Made by a program: the position numbers and the translations under genes | Part shown: in pieces, positions 53,193 to 61,578 of the stretch | Position numbering within the stretch: position 1 is the stretch's first letter | Layout: each line of letters begins with the position of its first letter | NCBI GenBank assembly: GCA_024400915.1 | Contig: JAKSLX010000004.1 | Coordinates: forward strand, 1 to 64,000 | Source of the DNA: Treponema sp. | GTDB lineage: Bacteria > Spirochaetota > Spirochaetia > Treponematales > Treponemataceae | Direction of reading: 5' to 3' | Length of the DNA stretch: 64,000 nt | The notes under the pieces: generated by a model | The model's input: the letters and a program-made list of their open reading frames with translations, nothing else | The model's database searches: none | Told to the model about the DNA's origin: nothing

Positions 53193-53342
53193 AGGTAACT
53201 ATGTGGGATGGAGTGAATCTTCAGCAGGGACAGACCCCTATGAAACAATTCTTTATGCCTCCAAAATATTTCAGAAGCATTATAAACAAAAAAAATGTTT
53301 CACAGCCAACAAGTTTCTATATTTATATTTTACTGTATATTT

Positions 53343-54089
53343 CTATGATCTCTTAATAATTGCTCGGCTGATTCCAGTAATTCTTGCTATCTGATTTACG
53401 GGAATACCGTGTTTCTTCATAACCCGACATTTGGACTCCTGATCGTCAATCATAAGGCGCTCTAACTTATATGGTGAAGATATTCCGAATAATTTTTTTA
53501 TGAATTCTATTGCCCGCTCATCAGAAAAAACGAACTTATTTTCAAATTCCATACATTTTTTCAATTCCTTTAGTTTTAAGAATTTCATAAGTTCTTTTTT
53601 TGAACCGAATAGAGAGATAGCATATTCAACTTTCACAAATCCATGTTTGGAATTTTTCCGCAGGGCCCAATAACTGTTCCATTTATACTGATTGAATTCC
53701 CCAAGACCAGCCTTTTCACTATTCTGAAGAATATATCTGTAGACTGTTTCAAAATGAGAATCATCCACAATCGGCTCACTTTTATAGCGCCCTTGAAACA
53801 AATGCCCACAGCGATCATATTTGCGATTGAAATAGAAAACATAACTGTTTGCAATTTTCTGAAGCAACAAACTCATATTCTGATTAGCATTTCCGATCAA
53901 AACATGAACATGATTATTCATCAAGCAATATGCATGGACATCTACTTTCAATTCAACAGAATACTTTCTCAATCTTCCGATAAAAAAAAATCTGTCTGAA
54001 TCATCATTGAACAGGTTCTGCCTATTGTTTCCACGTAAAATCACATGATAAAAACCGGAACTTCCATACAATCTTCGTTTTCTTGCCAT
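53343..54089 (-). CDS. REP-associated tyrosine transposase (RAYT, Y1 family)
   Basis: 248 residues from ATG 54089 (GGAGG 6 bases upstream). The HUH nuclease motif is in CLMNNHVHVLIGN. The Y1/RAYT continuation FYFNRKYDRCGHLFQGRYKS carries the candidate catalytic Tyr. A C-terminal region (about 190-248) has a helix-turn-helix, HGIPVNQIARITGISRAIIKRS, perhaps for DNA recognition. It is thought to mobilise REP sequences as single strands. The gene appears intact. Confidence 0.88.
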   Translation of the reverse strand: MARKRRLYGSSGFYHVILRGNNRQNLFNDDSDRFFFIGRLRKYSVELKVDVHAYCLMNNHVHVLIGNANQNMSLLLQKIANSYVFYFNRKYDRCGHLFQGRYKSEPIVDDSHFETVYRYILQNSEKAGLGEFNQYKWNSYWALRKNSKHGFVKVEYAISLFGSKKELMKFLKLKELKKCMEFENKFVFSDERAIEFIKKLFGISSPYKLERLMIDDQESKCRVMKKHGIPVNQIARITGISRAIIKRS

Positions 54090-54215
54090 ATACAACCTCC
54101 TCACATACTTCATATTTTAAATAACCGAAAAAAATATAAAAAAGAGACGTTTTTTCTAAAAATATTAAAGAATTCAGAGATTCGTAAATTTACTATGCAG
54201 ATTAAAAAAAACAGA

Positions 54216-54228
54216 GGGGACAGACCCC
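54216..54228. repeat. REP copy between the transposase and rpoN
   Basis: GGGGACAGACCCC, lying 45 bases before ATG 54273 of rpoN and in frame with an upstream extension of it. Confidence 0.85.
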
Positions 54229-54272
54229 TAAAAAAACTATCTTTTATTACTCATATGTCTTACAATGTAATT

Positions 54273-55724
54273 ATGGCAATGAATTTACAACAGCGTCAGC
54301 TACAGAAACAGGTTCTGAAAATGAGCCAGCGTCAGATTCATTCTCTCAATATTCTTACAATGTCCACTCAGGACCTTAATGATGAATTAATAAAGGCTGC
54401 AGAAGACAATCCGTCGCTTATAATTTCAGACGAATTCAAGGGAAGAAAGAGGCTACAGAAAGAAAGTTTTAGAATTTCCTCTTCTTCAAAAGAAGGAGAA
54501 CTTGCATCAGAAAACCACCAAGCAGCCCTTGAAGCCTATTCTGACAACAGAAAGTCCATTACTGAACATTTTCTAAGTCAGCTGAACATGCTGAACCTTC
54601 CCCCTTCCGAGTTTGAACTATGTGAAAAGCTCATATATAACCTAGACTCGAAAGGATATCATTTTCTTGCCCCAGTCTCACTTTTAGACAAAAAAAACAA
54701 GAGTCACACCATTGGATTACTTGAAAAATGTATGGCGAGAATACAACAGTTCGATCCTCCCGGACTTTGCGTAAAGAACATGGAAGAAAGCCTTTTTATC
54801 CAGGCAAAGCAATGCGGCAAGGCACCTGAACTGGCACTTTTTTTACTTGACGGAAAACTCAATTACTTGGACCCACTAAAAACAGACAAGATTCTAGCAA
54901 AGATTAAGAAATATCTGGATAATCAAAAAAAAATGATCGGCCTTACCGAATCATCCATGCGATACACCGATTTCAAGCTCACAGAAAGCGAAATTGAAAA
55001 TGCCCTGAATTTCATACGCGGCCTTGACCCATTTCCTGCCAGAGATTTTTCAACAGTCGAAACGCACTACATATCTCCTGATATCAAGATCGAAAAAATT
55101 GAAGACAATGATATTCCAGAAAGTGGGACCATCGTCGAGGACAATGAAATACGACTCAGCATAACAATGACGGAAGACAACATGCCCCAGGTTTCCATAA
55201 ATGACAGTGACATGAAAATTCTTGAATCAAAAGAATTATCAGAAGAAGAAAGGAAAGAACTGTCGGAAAAAATAAGGAAAGCAAGGGAACTTATTGAAGC
55301 CATCGCTTACAGACAGAATACGATACTACGGGCATGCACGGAAATAGCTAGGATTCAGATTGAGTTTTTCAAGCATGGGCCTGGTCATCTGTCCCCGCTA
55401 AAGCTACAGGATATTGCAAACAAGCTGGGGGTTCATGAAACAACCATAAGCAGAATGTCCAACAGCAAGTACATACTCTGCGAATGGGGATTGTTCAACA
55501 TAAAGTATTTCTTTACAAACGTTGCATCAACTTCCGACAAAAACGTAAGCCGCGACCAGGTACTTCATGCCATCAAACAAATTTTGATGGATAATGCAGG
55601 AAACAAAAAAATCAGCGACCAGAAAATAGTTGAGGAGCTTGAAAAAAAGAAAATCAAGATAGCCCGCCGCACAGTTGCAAAATATCGTGGATTATTAAAC
55701 ATCAACTCCTCATACAACAGATAA
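54273..55724 (+). CDS. rpoN: RNA polymerase sigma-54 factor
   Basis: 483 residues from ATG 54273; ATG 54255 and 54279 are alternatives. TACAAT 6 bases upstream may be a -10 for a leaderless mRNA, though no -35 is clear. Region I is MNLQQRQLQKQVLKMSQRQIHSLNIL, with the core-binding region near FDPPGLCVKNMEE, the HTH in LKLQDIANKLGVHETTISRMSNSKYI, and the RpoN box ARRTVAKYR near the C-terminus. It directs RNA polymerase to -24/-12 promoters with enhancer-binding activators; none are encoded in the window. Confidence 0.93.
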   Translation: MAMNLQQRQLQKQVLKMSQRQIHSLNILTMSTQDLNDELIKAAEDNPSLIISDEFKGRKRLQKESFRISSSSKEGELASENHQAALEAYSDNRKSITEHFLSQLNMLNLPPSEFELCEKLIYNLDSKGYHFLAPVSLLDKKNKSHTIGLLEKCMARIQQFDPPGLCVKNMEESLFIQAKQCGKAPELALFLLDGKLNYLDPLKTDKILAKIKKYLDNQKKMIGLTESSMRYTDFKLTESEIENALNFIRGLDPFPARDFSTVETHYISPDIKIEKIEDNDIPESGTIVEDNEIRLSITMTEDNMPQVSINDSDMKILESKELSEEERKELSEKIRKARELIEAIAYRQNTILRACTEIARIQIEFFKHGPGHLSPLKLQDIANKLGVHETTISRMSNSKYILCEWGLFNIKYFFTNVASTSDKNVSRDQVLHAIKQILMDNAGNKKISDQKIVEELEKKKIKIARRTVAKYRGLLNINSSYNR

Positions 55725-56049
55725 ATATGAATTTCTTAAGCATCAGCCTTTGTAACTGTAGTCCTTAGATGTCTGTCCCCTTTGACATGTCCTCTCTGGC
55801 TCGAACACCAATAATATTTACCCCAAGCAAGCAGCCACTGTTTTCCTATAATAATTCAACACCATTAATTTTTATGTGAATTGCAAACGAGGGGACAGAC
55901 CCCTTTGCGAGAATGTCAATATTCTTATAAAAATTAATTAAATTTTGATTTTTTAAAATACAGTGTTATAATATTAACATAACCTGAAAAAGGTTGGGTA
56001 CGGCAGTTTGCTGGACAAATTAAAAAACACAACAACAAGGAGTACTACC
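55725..56049. other. Non-coding gap with REP remnants and the hpf leader
   Basis: Holds a half REP (GTCTGTCCCCTTTGAC from 55771), a full REP GGGGACAGACCCC at 55891-55903, the hpf promoter, and a short AACC-GGTT hairpin in the hpf leader. No open reading frame with start signals is seen. Confidence 0.7.
55945..55972 (+). promoter_or_regulatory. hpf promoter
   Basis: TTGATT (55945-55950), 16 bases, TATAAT (55967-55972). Leader of about 70 bases with AAGGAG at 56037-56042. Confidence 0.65.
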
Positions 56050-56340
56050 ATGAAGACATCAATTTCAGCACAGGGCTTTACACTCGACAAGGACCAGCAG
56101 GAACTTATCAACAAGAAGCTTGAAAGAATCAGCTATGCAGAAAACCTCATCGTGGATCTTATAATTCATGTTAAGGAGGACAAGAAGTTCTATTTTGATA
56201 CAACTGTAAACTATCGCTGGGGCGGAAACGCACATGTAACAGGCGACGACTTTGACTTTGCAGCTGCACTTAACAAGATGATGGATGTTCTCGATCAGAA
56301 AGTTAAGAAGGACAAGGATAAGGTTCAGGAAAAGAAGTAA
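56050..56340 (+). CDS. hpf: Ribosome hibernation promoting factor (short HPF/RaiA type)
   Basis: 96 residues from ATG 56050, chosen by AAGGAG 8 bases upstream; the frame extends to 56008 without an SD. Matches the S30AE/HPF fold: SISAQGFTLDKDQQELINKKLERISYAENLIVDLIIHVKED, FYFDTTVNYRWGGNAHVTGDDFDFAAALNKMMDVLDQKVKK. It binds the 30S subunit to inactivate ribosomes in stationary phase. hpf commonly neighbours rpoN, as here. Confidence 0.9.
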   Translation: MKTSISAQGFTLDKDQQELINKKLERISYAENLIVDLIIHVKEDKKFYFDTTVNYRWGGNAHVTGDDFDFAAALNKMMDVLDQKVKKDKDKVQEKK

Positions 56341-56361
56341 TCCTTCGTCTTAAGGCATAAA

Positions 56362-56412
56362 AAAAGGACCGCCGGTAAGAAGAGGTGCATTTTCCTGACT
56401 GACGGTCCTTTT
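56362..56412. terminator. Intrinsic terminator after hpf
   Basis: AAAAGGACCG (56362-56371) and CGGTCCTTTT (56403-56412) form a 10-bp stem with a long loop. T-rich sequence lies to the right and A-rich sequence to the left, so it can act in both directions. Confidence 0.8.
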
Positions 56413-56414
56413 GA

Positions 56415-56482
56415 TTTTTAAATTTTTTTTAAATATGTTTTTAAATTATTTTTAAATTATTTTTAAATTTTTTTTAAATAAT
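56415..56482. repeat. Low-complexity TTTTTAAATT tract
   Basis: Nearly pure A/T made of five or six units of TTTTTAAAT(A/T). Likely intrinsically bent DNA between convergent genes. No function is evident. Confidence 0.7.
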
Positions 56483-56486
56483 AGAT

Positions 56487-57782
56487 TTAAACAAACAGCA
56501 TTGTATCAAACCTGATATCAATTACCGTTATGTCATCCGGAAGCATACTCTTTCCGATATAATTATCAACGCAATACTTTATTTCCTTTGCCACCTCACT
56601 ATTGGGTTTTGTATACAGATCGATAAAGAAATTCTTGGCATTCTGGTCATCAAATCGGAATCCGTCCTCATTTACCATGTCTGTTAATCCGTCCGAATAA
56701 AGTTCAAGATGTATACCCCTCTTTGCCGCAAGAGTAATATACGGTTTTTTATCTTCGTTCTTTGACTTATCAAGATTTGCCTTTACAGTTCCCATTCCAA
56801 AAGGAGGCAGTTTAGGATCAATGCTCGCAACCTTCGGGGAAGGATCATCCTTGCTGGAATTTGCATATACAAGATATGTTGTCGTATGTCCGCAATTGAA
56901 AATCTGGAAATAATGTTTTTTAAGATCGATGTATACAAAAACACCGGTTATGAAATTTCCGACAGGAACCACATCCTGAAGATAATCGTCAAAGTCAGAA
57001 AGAATGTCCACAGGATCTATAGAAAGATTTGAAATCTTTTTTCTTGCCTCGAAAAAAGAAATGGCGGCAACCGTTAGCAGAGAGGCCGCAACATTTTTTC
57101 CCGACACGTCACAGCAGCATATCAAAGACTGAAACTCGCCGAGCTTAAAAGTCTTATAAAAATCGCCGCCCAAAGTGTTTGCCATCCTGTTCCAGCAGGT
57201 GATTCCAAACTGAAACTTATCGAGATCTTCTACAGAAGGGAAAAGGGATTTCTGGATTATGCTGGCCTTGTCAAGATCTTGCTTTCTGATTTCATCCATA
57301 CGTTCAAGGAATTCATCAAGTGAAACAAGACCAAAGAAATTTCTCCTGTCAAAAACAGGGAAATAAACCATACCGAACTTCTTGTTAAGGTCTGAAATTC
57401 TTCCGAGAGTCTTTTCAATATAGTCCTTTGCCTGAAAAATTACGGATATCTTGGTAGTCAGCTCAATAATCGGCTTTGACATGAATCGTTTCAAGGCGGT
57501 ATCCGTAGCATCTTCTACTGTATGCCTGTCGATAATACCAACTACCCTGTCATATTCTTCAACCGGAAGAGCTCGAAGGTCAGGATTGCGGCTGAACATT
57601 TCTATCAATGTATCTATGGTTGCACTGCCATTTACAGGTTCATAGTATTTGGCAATTGAGCCGATCTGTTTTGGAGAAAAATCCTTTGCGAAGTTTTCTA
57701 TACCGTTTTCATCTCGAACAACTTCCTGTTCCCCGGTAAATTCCATTGCATCAATGAATTCTTCTGTTTCCATATCTGCCAT
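56487..57782 (-). CDS. CBS-pair / PP2C (SpoIIE/RsbU-type) serine phosphatase
   Basis: 431 residues. Residues about 45-165 contain a CBS-like pair (SATIDTLIEMFSRNPDLRALPV...RVVGIIDR, FPVFDRRNFFGLVSLDEFLE). About 170-430 is a PP2C phosphatase of the RsbU type: IQKSLFPSVEDLDKFQFGITCWNRMANTLGGDFYKTF, CCCDVSGKNVAASLL, FNCGHTTTYLV, ELYSDGLTDMVNEDG, PDDITVIDI. Metal-binding Asp residues are intact. Probably a partner-switching phosphatase acting on an anti-sigma antagonist; none is encoded nearby. GGGAG precedes ATG 57782. Confidence 0.9.
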   Translation of the reverse strand: MADMETEEFIDAMEFTGEQEVVRDENGIENFAKDFSPKQIGSIAKYYEPVNGSATIDTLIEMFSRNPDLRALPVEEYDRVVGIIDRHTVEDATDTALKRFMSKPIIELTTKISVIFQAKDYIEKTLGRISDLNKKFGMVYFPVFDRRNFFGLVSLDEFLERMDEIRKQDLDKASIIQKSLFPSVEDLDKFQFGITCWNRMANTLGGDFYKTFKLGEFQSLICCCDVSGKNVAASLLTVAAISFFEARKKISNLSIDPVDILSDFDDYLQDVVPVGNFITGVFVYIDLKKHYFQIFNCGHTTTYLVYANSSKDDPSPKVASIDPKLPPFGMGTVKANLDKSKNEDKKPYITLAAKRGIHLELYSDGLTDMVNEDGFRFDDQNAKNFFIDLYTKPNSEVAKEIKYCVDNYIGKSMLPDDITVIDIRFDTMLFV

Positions 57783-57923
57783 AATTTACTCCCACGATTT
57801 TAACATAAAGACATTAAATTCAAACCCAATTATTATTCTAAACCAAATAATCCAATAGATATATGGATTAATCTGACAATTATTAGGATTTTTTTAAATA
57901 AACTGTTTTTTTTTCTCGTTCTG

Positions 57924-57962
57924 ATTAGGATTTTCTTGACATCAAAAAAGTGAAGATAACTT
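57924..57962 (+). repeat. ATTAGGATTTT...AAAAGTGAAGATA direct repeat, left copy
   Basis: About 39 bases matching 58257-58293 with roughly six differences. A truncated third copy (ATTAGGATTTTTTTAAATAAACTG) begins at 57882. Confidence 0.7.
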
Positions 57963-58160
57963 TTTGATAAAACCGACCATTTTTTTTAACGTAAAAAGGT
58001 TTTACAGTCTTTCAAATCATGCGTTACTTTACCCAAAACAATTTTTTGGGCAACTACTTCTCGGGGATTCCAATTCTTTGAACTAAATCAGAGGGGACAA
58101 ACCTCTATACTTTTATAATATTAACATAACAAATTATTAATATTTAATCATATCGTTGAA

Positions 58161-58211
58161 TCAAAGGGGACAGACCCCTATTTTCCATCTTGTGGGGTCT
58201 GTCCCCTTTGA
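58161..58211. repeat. REPIN: inverted pair of REP copies
   Basis: TCAAAGGGGACAGACCCC (58161-58178) and its exact reverse complement (58194-58211) enclose a 15-base spacer, giving an 18-bp perfect stem. This is the typical mobile REPIN form associated with RAYT genes. Confidence 0.88.
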
Positions 58212-58256
58212 CGTGTCCCCTTTGACGTAGAATAAACAACAGTAAAAATTGCAGGA

Positions 58257-58293
58257 ATTAGGATTTTTTTAATGTCAGAAAAGTGAAGATACT
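58257..58293 (+). repeat. ATTAGGATTTT...AAAAGTGAAGATA direct repeat, right copy
   Basis: Right copy of the repeat at 57924-57962. It ends 10 bases beyond the stop of the leftward DUF3021 gene. Confidence 0.7.
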
Positions 58294-58303
58294 GTCAGTT
58301 CTT

Positions 58304-58744
58304 TTAATCCTCTGACTCTTCCTTGAGCTTGCTCAATCTGTCATTCATCTTGTTTGCCATGATGCAGCCTGCGTACCAATTGAAGAAGCCTGCAATGCCA
58401 TAGACAACAAGAATGGTCACTTCGAATCCACAGATCATGCCAAGGTCATTGAAATCAAACCACTTGAGCCATAATCCCATGGAAACTACAGATGCATTAA
58501 CCATTACAAAGAAAAGAACATTATATAAAAGAGCCTTTAACTTTGATGTGTTGTCCTTTATTTCAAGAAGACAGTTAAGCAATGCAAGAAAAAAAGAAAG
58601 TCCAAGGCATCCGAAAACATACGGAAGGTTAAGGCTTACATCGAAGCCCCAGAACACCAAGATGAAGAGACTTGAAAAAATAAAGACCAATGTGTTGATG
58701 ACTGAAAATTTTAATATTAGTTTACTTATAAAATCTCTGTTCAT
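58304..58744 (-). CDS. DUF3021-family membrane protein
   Basis: 146 residues from ATG 58744 (GGGGAG upstream). Four membrane helices (about 12-34, 42-62, 75-95, 103-125) and a charged tail. DUF3021 proteins typically sit directly downstream of a LytTR regulator, as here (overlapping it by its own leader), and are thought to control its activity. Last gene of the leftward operon. Confidence 0.82.
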   Translation of the reverse strand: MNRDFISKLILKFSVINTLVFIFSSLFILVFWGFDVSLNLPYVFGCLGLSFFLALLNCLLEIKDNTSKLKALLYNVLFFVMVNASVVSMGLWLKWFDFNDLGMICGFEVTILVVYGIAGFFNWYAGCIMANKMNDRLSKLKEESED

Positions 58745-58758
58745 GATTATTACTCCCC

Positions 58759-59196
58759 TCAAAGTCCAAGCATATCCTTTAGCACTGGCACATAATTTCT
58801 TGAAATGATTATCTTACATTCATTTTTTAGTATCGCCTCAAACCTGCTACCAAAGGCTGGTGAAAGGCTCTTTACCTGATTGAGATTCAATATGGTAGAT
58901 TTGTTTGCCCGCATGAAACTTTTGGGTGAAAGATACTGTTCAAGCTGATATAGTTTTTCCTTTGACTCAAAGGTTCCATTGGTCGTATAGGCAAAGACCA
59001 AATCATCGATGCTTTCTATGTAAAAAATATCTTTCTGATCTATAAAGACCATGTTCTCACCTTTATAGAAAACCAGTTTTTCATTTTTAGCTTTAAATGA
59101 ATTGATGAGGCTTACAAGCCTGTCATCCAGAGCACAGCATTTAACGATGATTTCTTCTTCCTGCCCTTCTGGGCAATCCAATATGGTCACTTTCAT
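58759..59196 (-). CDS. LytTR-domain DNA-binding regulator
   Basis: 145 residues. A short N-terminal region (1-45) lacks a receiver domain. The LytTR domain (about 48-145) includes DIFYIESIDDLVFAYTTNGTFESKEKLYQLEQYLSPKSFMRANKSTILNLNQVKSL and a terminal SRNYVPVLKDMLGL. It pairs with DUF3021 as a membrane-restrained transcription factor system. Its targets probably include this operon. Confidence 0.9.
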   Translation of the reverse strand: MKVTILDCPEGQEEEIIVKCCALDDRLVSLINSFKAKNEKLVFYKGENMVFIDQKDIFYIESIDDLVFAYTTNGTFESKEKLYQLEQYLSPKSFMRANKSTILNLNQVKSLSPAFGSRFEAILKNECKIIISRNYVPVLKDMLGL

Positions 59197-59219
59197 ACAA
59201 CTACCTGAGGCTCATTATA

Positions 59220-60383
59220 TCACAGCGACAATATTTTCTCACCTTTCTTAAGGCACAAGGCAGCCTCTGATTCCTTTTTACAGATGAGATGACATTCAGC
59301 GGCAGAAGCATAACAGTATGCAATGACAAGTTTGTCCTTTTCTGACATTATTGCCTCCTGTGTCTTTTTTTCATAGAGTTCGGCACACCTGATGAAATCC
59401 ATGGCTCCCTGCTCTGCTTTTCCAAAAACTGCATTTGGAACGGAAACGCTTACCTCCGCACGGTTCATGAGAGCCTCAAATTCTGATTCCTTACCAGTGG
59501 AAAGCTCAACACCACGATCAAGATAAACGAAGGCCTTTTTTACAAGTCCCATGGCAGAAAAGACATTGGATTTTCCACCTCTGATGGCAAGACAGGATCC
59601 ATAATAGGCATTCGCGATCGGATCGTTTTCATTCTTTTCCACAAGAGCCTTAAACAAAGGTTCAGCCTGATCTTCACTTCCTTCTGAAAATAAAAAGTAA
59701 GCTCTATCGAAAGCTTCATTACCTGTCTTATGCTCATTCACTGGATTTTCATTCTTCATGTCATAGTAGCTATTCTTGATGTTTTCTATGATTTCCTTCA
59801 TGTTCTTTTTATTCTCCTTTGATTTCATGTTGACGCACTGTGACATCTGAATGCCGTCCTCAACATAGATGCTATGCATAGTATTTTCCGTCGTGTAGAA
59901 TTTCTGCAGCCTTTTTTCTTCAAGCGGAATTCTTGTCTTTATCACTTTTCCATTTTCCATGAAATAGTTTTCACAGGCACAGATAAGTTTTCCATTTTTA
60001 TCCAATAGGACAGTTCTGTCCTCTCCAATGCTCAGAGTATATTCATCCCCGTAGTCATTTTTAAGAATTACATTGACGGAAGAAAAATTCCTTGCATCCA
60101 TATCATAGCGCTGCTCTATCTGCCAGTAATCTGGATTCTGCTGCCAGACGGCATCGTAAACAGGCTGATAAACCTTGTATTCTTTAAGGTTTTTGCAGTC
60201 ATCAATTTCATCGATAAAATCGCGTGCAAGTATTCCACCAGTAAAACCTGGACTGACTTTTAAATCCAGTTTTTTCGCAACAAGATCCCCCATGAAATCC
60301 TCCCCGATGAACATCATTGGAATTCCAACAAAACAGGAAAGACTGACAAAAGCCGCACCTAAATAAAATCTGACTCTTTTCAT
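59220..60383 (-). CDS. Membrane-anchored TPR-like protein
   Basis: 387 residues from ATG 60383, which has GGAG 7 bases upstream; ATG 60395 is an alternative. N-terminal membrane segment (about 6-25), extracytoplasmic domain (about 30-185, with PVYDAVWQQNPDYWQIEQRYD and a beta-rich ICACENYFMENGK part), and TPR-like helical repeats (about 215-385, AYFLFSEGSEDQAEPLFKALVEKNENDPIANAYYGSCLA). Role unknown. It lies between the ferredoxin and LytTR genes. Confidence 0.7.
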   Translation of the reverse strand: MKRVRFYLGAAFVSLSCFVGIPMMFIGEDFMGDLVAKKLDLKVSPGFTGGILARDFIDEIDDCKNLKEYKVYQPVYDAVWQQNPDYWQIEQRYDMDARNFSSVNVILKNDYGDEYTLSIGEDRTVLLDKNGKLICACENYFMENGKVIKTRIPLEEKRLQKFYTTENTMHSIYVEDGIQMSQCVNMKSKENKKNMKEIIENIKNSYYDMKNENPVNEHKTGNEAFDRAYFLFSEGSEDQAEPLFKALVEKNENDPIANAYYGSCLAIRGGKSNVFSAMGLVKKAFVYLDRGVELSTGKESEFEALMNRAEVSVSVPNAVFGKAEQGAMDFIRCAELYEKKTQEAIMSEKDKLVIAYCYASAAECHLICKKESEAALCLKKGEKILSL

Positions 60384-60400
60384 TATTTTCTCCATATAAA

Positions 60401-61567
60401 TTATCCTTTTATAAAATTGACTATCAGTTCCATCGATTTCACGGAAAAACTTCCTGACATTACGGTAAAGAAACTGAAGGCCGCAAAACGGAACAGCAAG
60501 GCAGGATCAAGAAATGCCTGTACCGCTTTACCGATTTTTGTAGCAGGAGCCGGCCTTACACACTTTTTAGTAAATCTGAAGTCATAGCTGATGGCGTTTT
60601 CACTGCAGACACCCATGCATTCTCCACACTTTGCGCAGGTGATCTCAGGCTTTCCTTTTTTCTCCCTGATTGTCGTAATGTCGATGGCTCCAAAGGGACA
60701 TGACTTTGCACACTTCATGCATCCCTTGCATCTATCCGTGTCTATCTTTACACGGAAGGCACTGAATCTGTCCGTAAGAGAAGCAAAGGCACCGAAAGGA
60801 CAAAGCATGCTGCACTGTGTTCTTCTTTTTGTCAGAAGCGGAAGGACGATTACAAGGGCAACGAAAAGGCCTATGAAAATAATACCTCCGATTAAGGCAG
60901 GTATGGAATCAAAGGGCTGGTATTCCGTCACAAGCTTGAACGGACAGAACCACTCGCAGTAGATTGCTGCCATGGCACCAAGGGACCCCAGAACGATGAA
61001 AGCAAAGAAACCAAACTGGAATTCCCTTATCTCACTGTTTTTTGAAAGCAGGTTGATCCTTGGCTTTTTTGCAATGGATGCAAAACCCTGGTCCCAACCT
61101 CCATAGAAGCAAACCCAGCTGCACCAGCCGCGTCCAAGGGTTACTGTGAACATGAACCAGATGCAGAGCATTCCGGCAACCGCAGCATAGTGACCCGTAA
61201 TCCGTGCAGGAAAAACAATGTTCTTCGTAATGACGAATGGCGCAAGGACTTGAGGTATCGTAATGTGACAGAAAGGAAGTTCCGCGTTAGAAAAAGCTTC
61301 ATTTGTAATCGCCATGGATCCACGCGACACGATGAGATCATTGATGAATCCAATGCAAAAGAACACTGCATAAAGGCTCAGGCATAACCTTCTGTATTTC
61401 ATTCCGCTGCCCTTTTTCTTCTGTTCAAGAAAGGTCATCCTTGCAAAACAGAAAAGAAGGAAAGTTGCATAGATCAGGCTGTATACGGAAAAATTGTTTC
61501 CAAGTACCACAAAAAACAGGATGACAAAGGACATCATGATTGACTGGATGATTAAAATTGCTTTCAT
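60401..61567 (-). CDS. NapH/CcoG-like membrane 4Fe-4S protein
   Basis: 388 residues from ATG 61567 (GGAGGTG upstream). Six or so membrane helices, with conserved membrane-adjacent cysteines GRGWCSWVCFYGGWDQG and CEWFCPFKL plus CSMLCPFGA. Two 4Fe-4S ferredoxin clusters follow: CKGCMKCAKSCPFGAI and CAKCGECMGVCSENAI. Members carry electrons across or along the membrane in nitrate, nitrous oxide or copper-related pathways. The partner here is unknown. 11 bases separate it from the upstream gene. Confidence 0.85.
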   Translation of the reverse strand: MKAILIIQSIMMSFVILFFVVLGNNFSVYSLIYATFLLFCFARMTFLEQKKKGSGMKYRRLCLSLYAVFFCIGFINDLIVSRGSMAITNEAFSNAELPFCHITIPQVLAPFVITKNIVFPARITGHYAAVAGMLCIWFMFTVTLGRGWCSWVCFYGGWDQGFASIAKKPRINLLSKNSEIREFQFGFFAFIVLGSLGAMAAIYCEWFCPFKLVTEYQPFDSIPALIGGIIFIGLFVALVIVLPLLTKRRTQCSMLCPFGAFASLTDRFSAFRVKIDTDRCKGCMKCAKSCPFGAIDITTIREKKGKPEITCAKCGECMGVCSENAISYDFRFTKKCVRPAPATKIGKAVQAFLDPALLFRFAAFSFFTVMSGSFSVKSMELIVNFIKG

Positions 61568-61578
61568 GGATGCACCTC

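Larger units (their letters stand above)
53227..54228 (-). mobile_element. RAYT unit: REP-associated transposase gene flanked by two REP copies
   Basis: The transposase gene (53343-54089) is bracketed by GGGACAGACCCC (53227-53238, one G short) and GGGGACAGACCCC (54216-54228), in the same orientation. The identical sequence is dispersed through 39-62 kb, which is the expected relation of a RAYT to its REP family. No target-site duplication or insertion-sequence ends are seen. Confidence 0.75.
57783..58303. other. Non-coding gap with REP cluster and dispersed direct repeats
   Basis: No gene recognised in 521 bases. It contains ATTAGGATTTT repeats (57882, 57924-57962, 58257-58293), a degenerate REP at 58093-58106, and an inverted REP pair at 58161-58211 followed by GTCCCCTTTGACG repeats. 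Confidence 0.75.

Noticed and set aside
54045..54272. 76-residue N-terminal extension of RpoN including the REP-encoded RGDRP
   Set aside because: RpoN region I begins at MNLQQRQ. The extension overlaps the transposase start region and is not RpoN-like, so the REP is taken as upstream of the gene.
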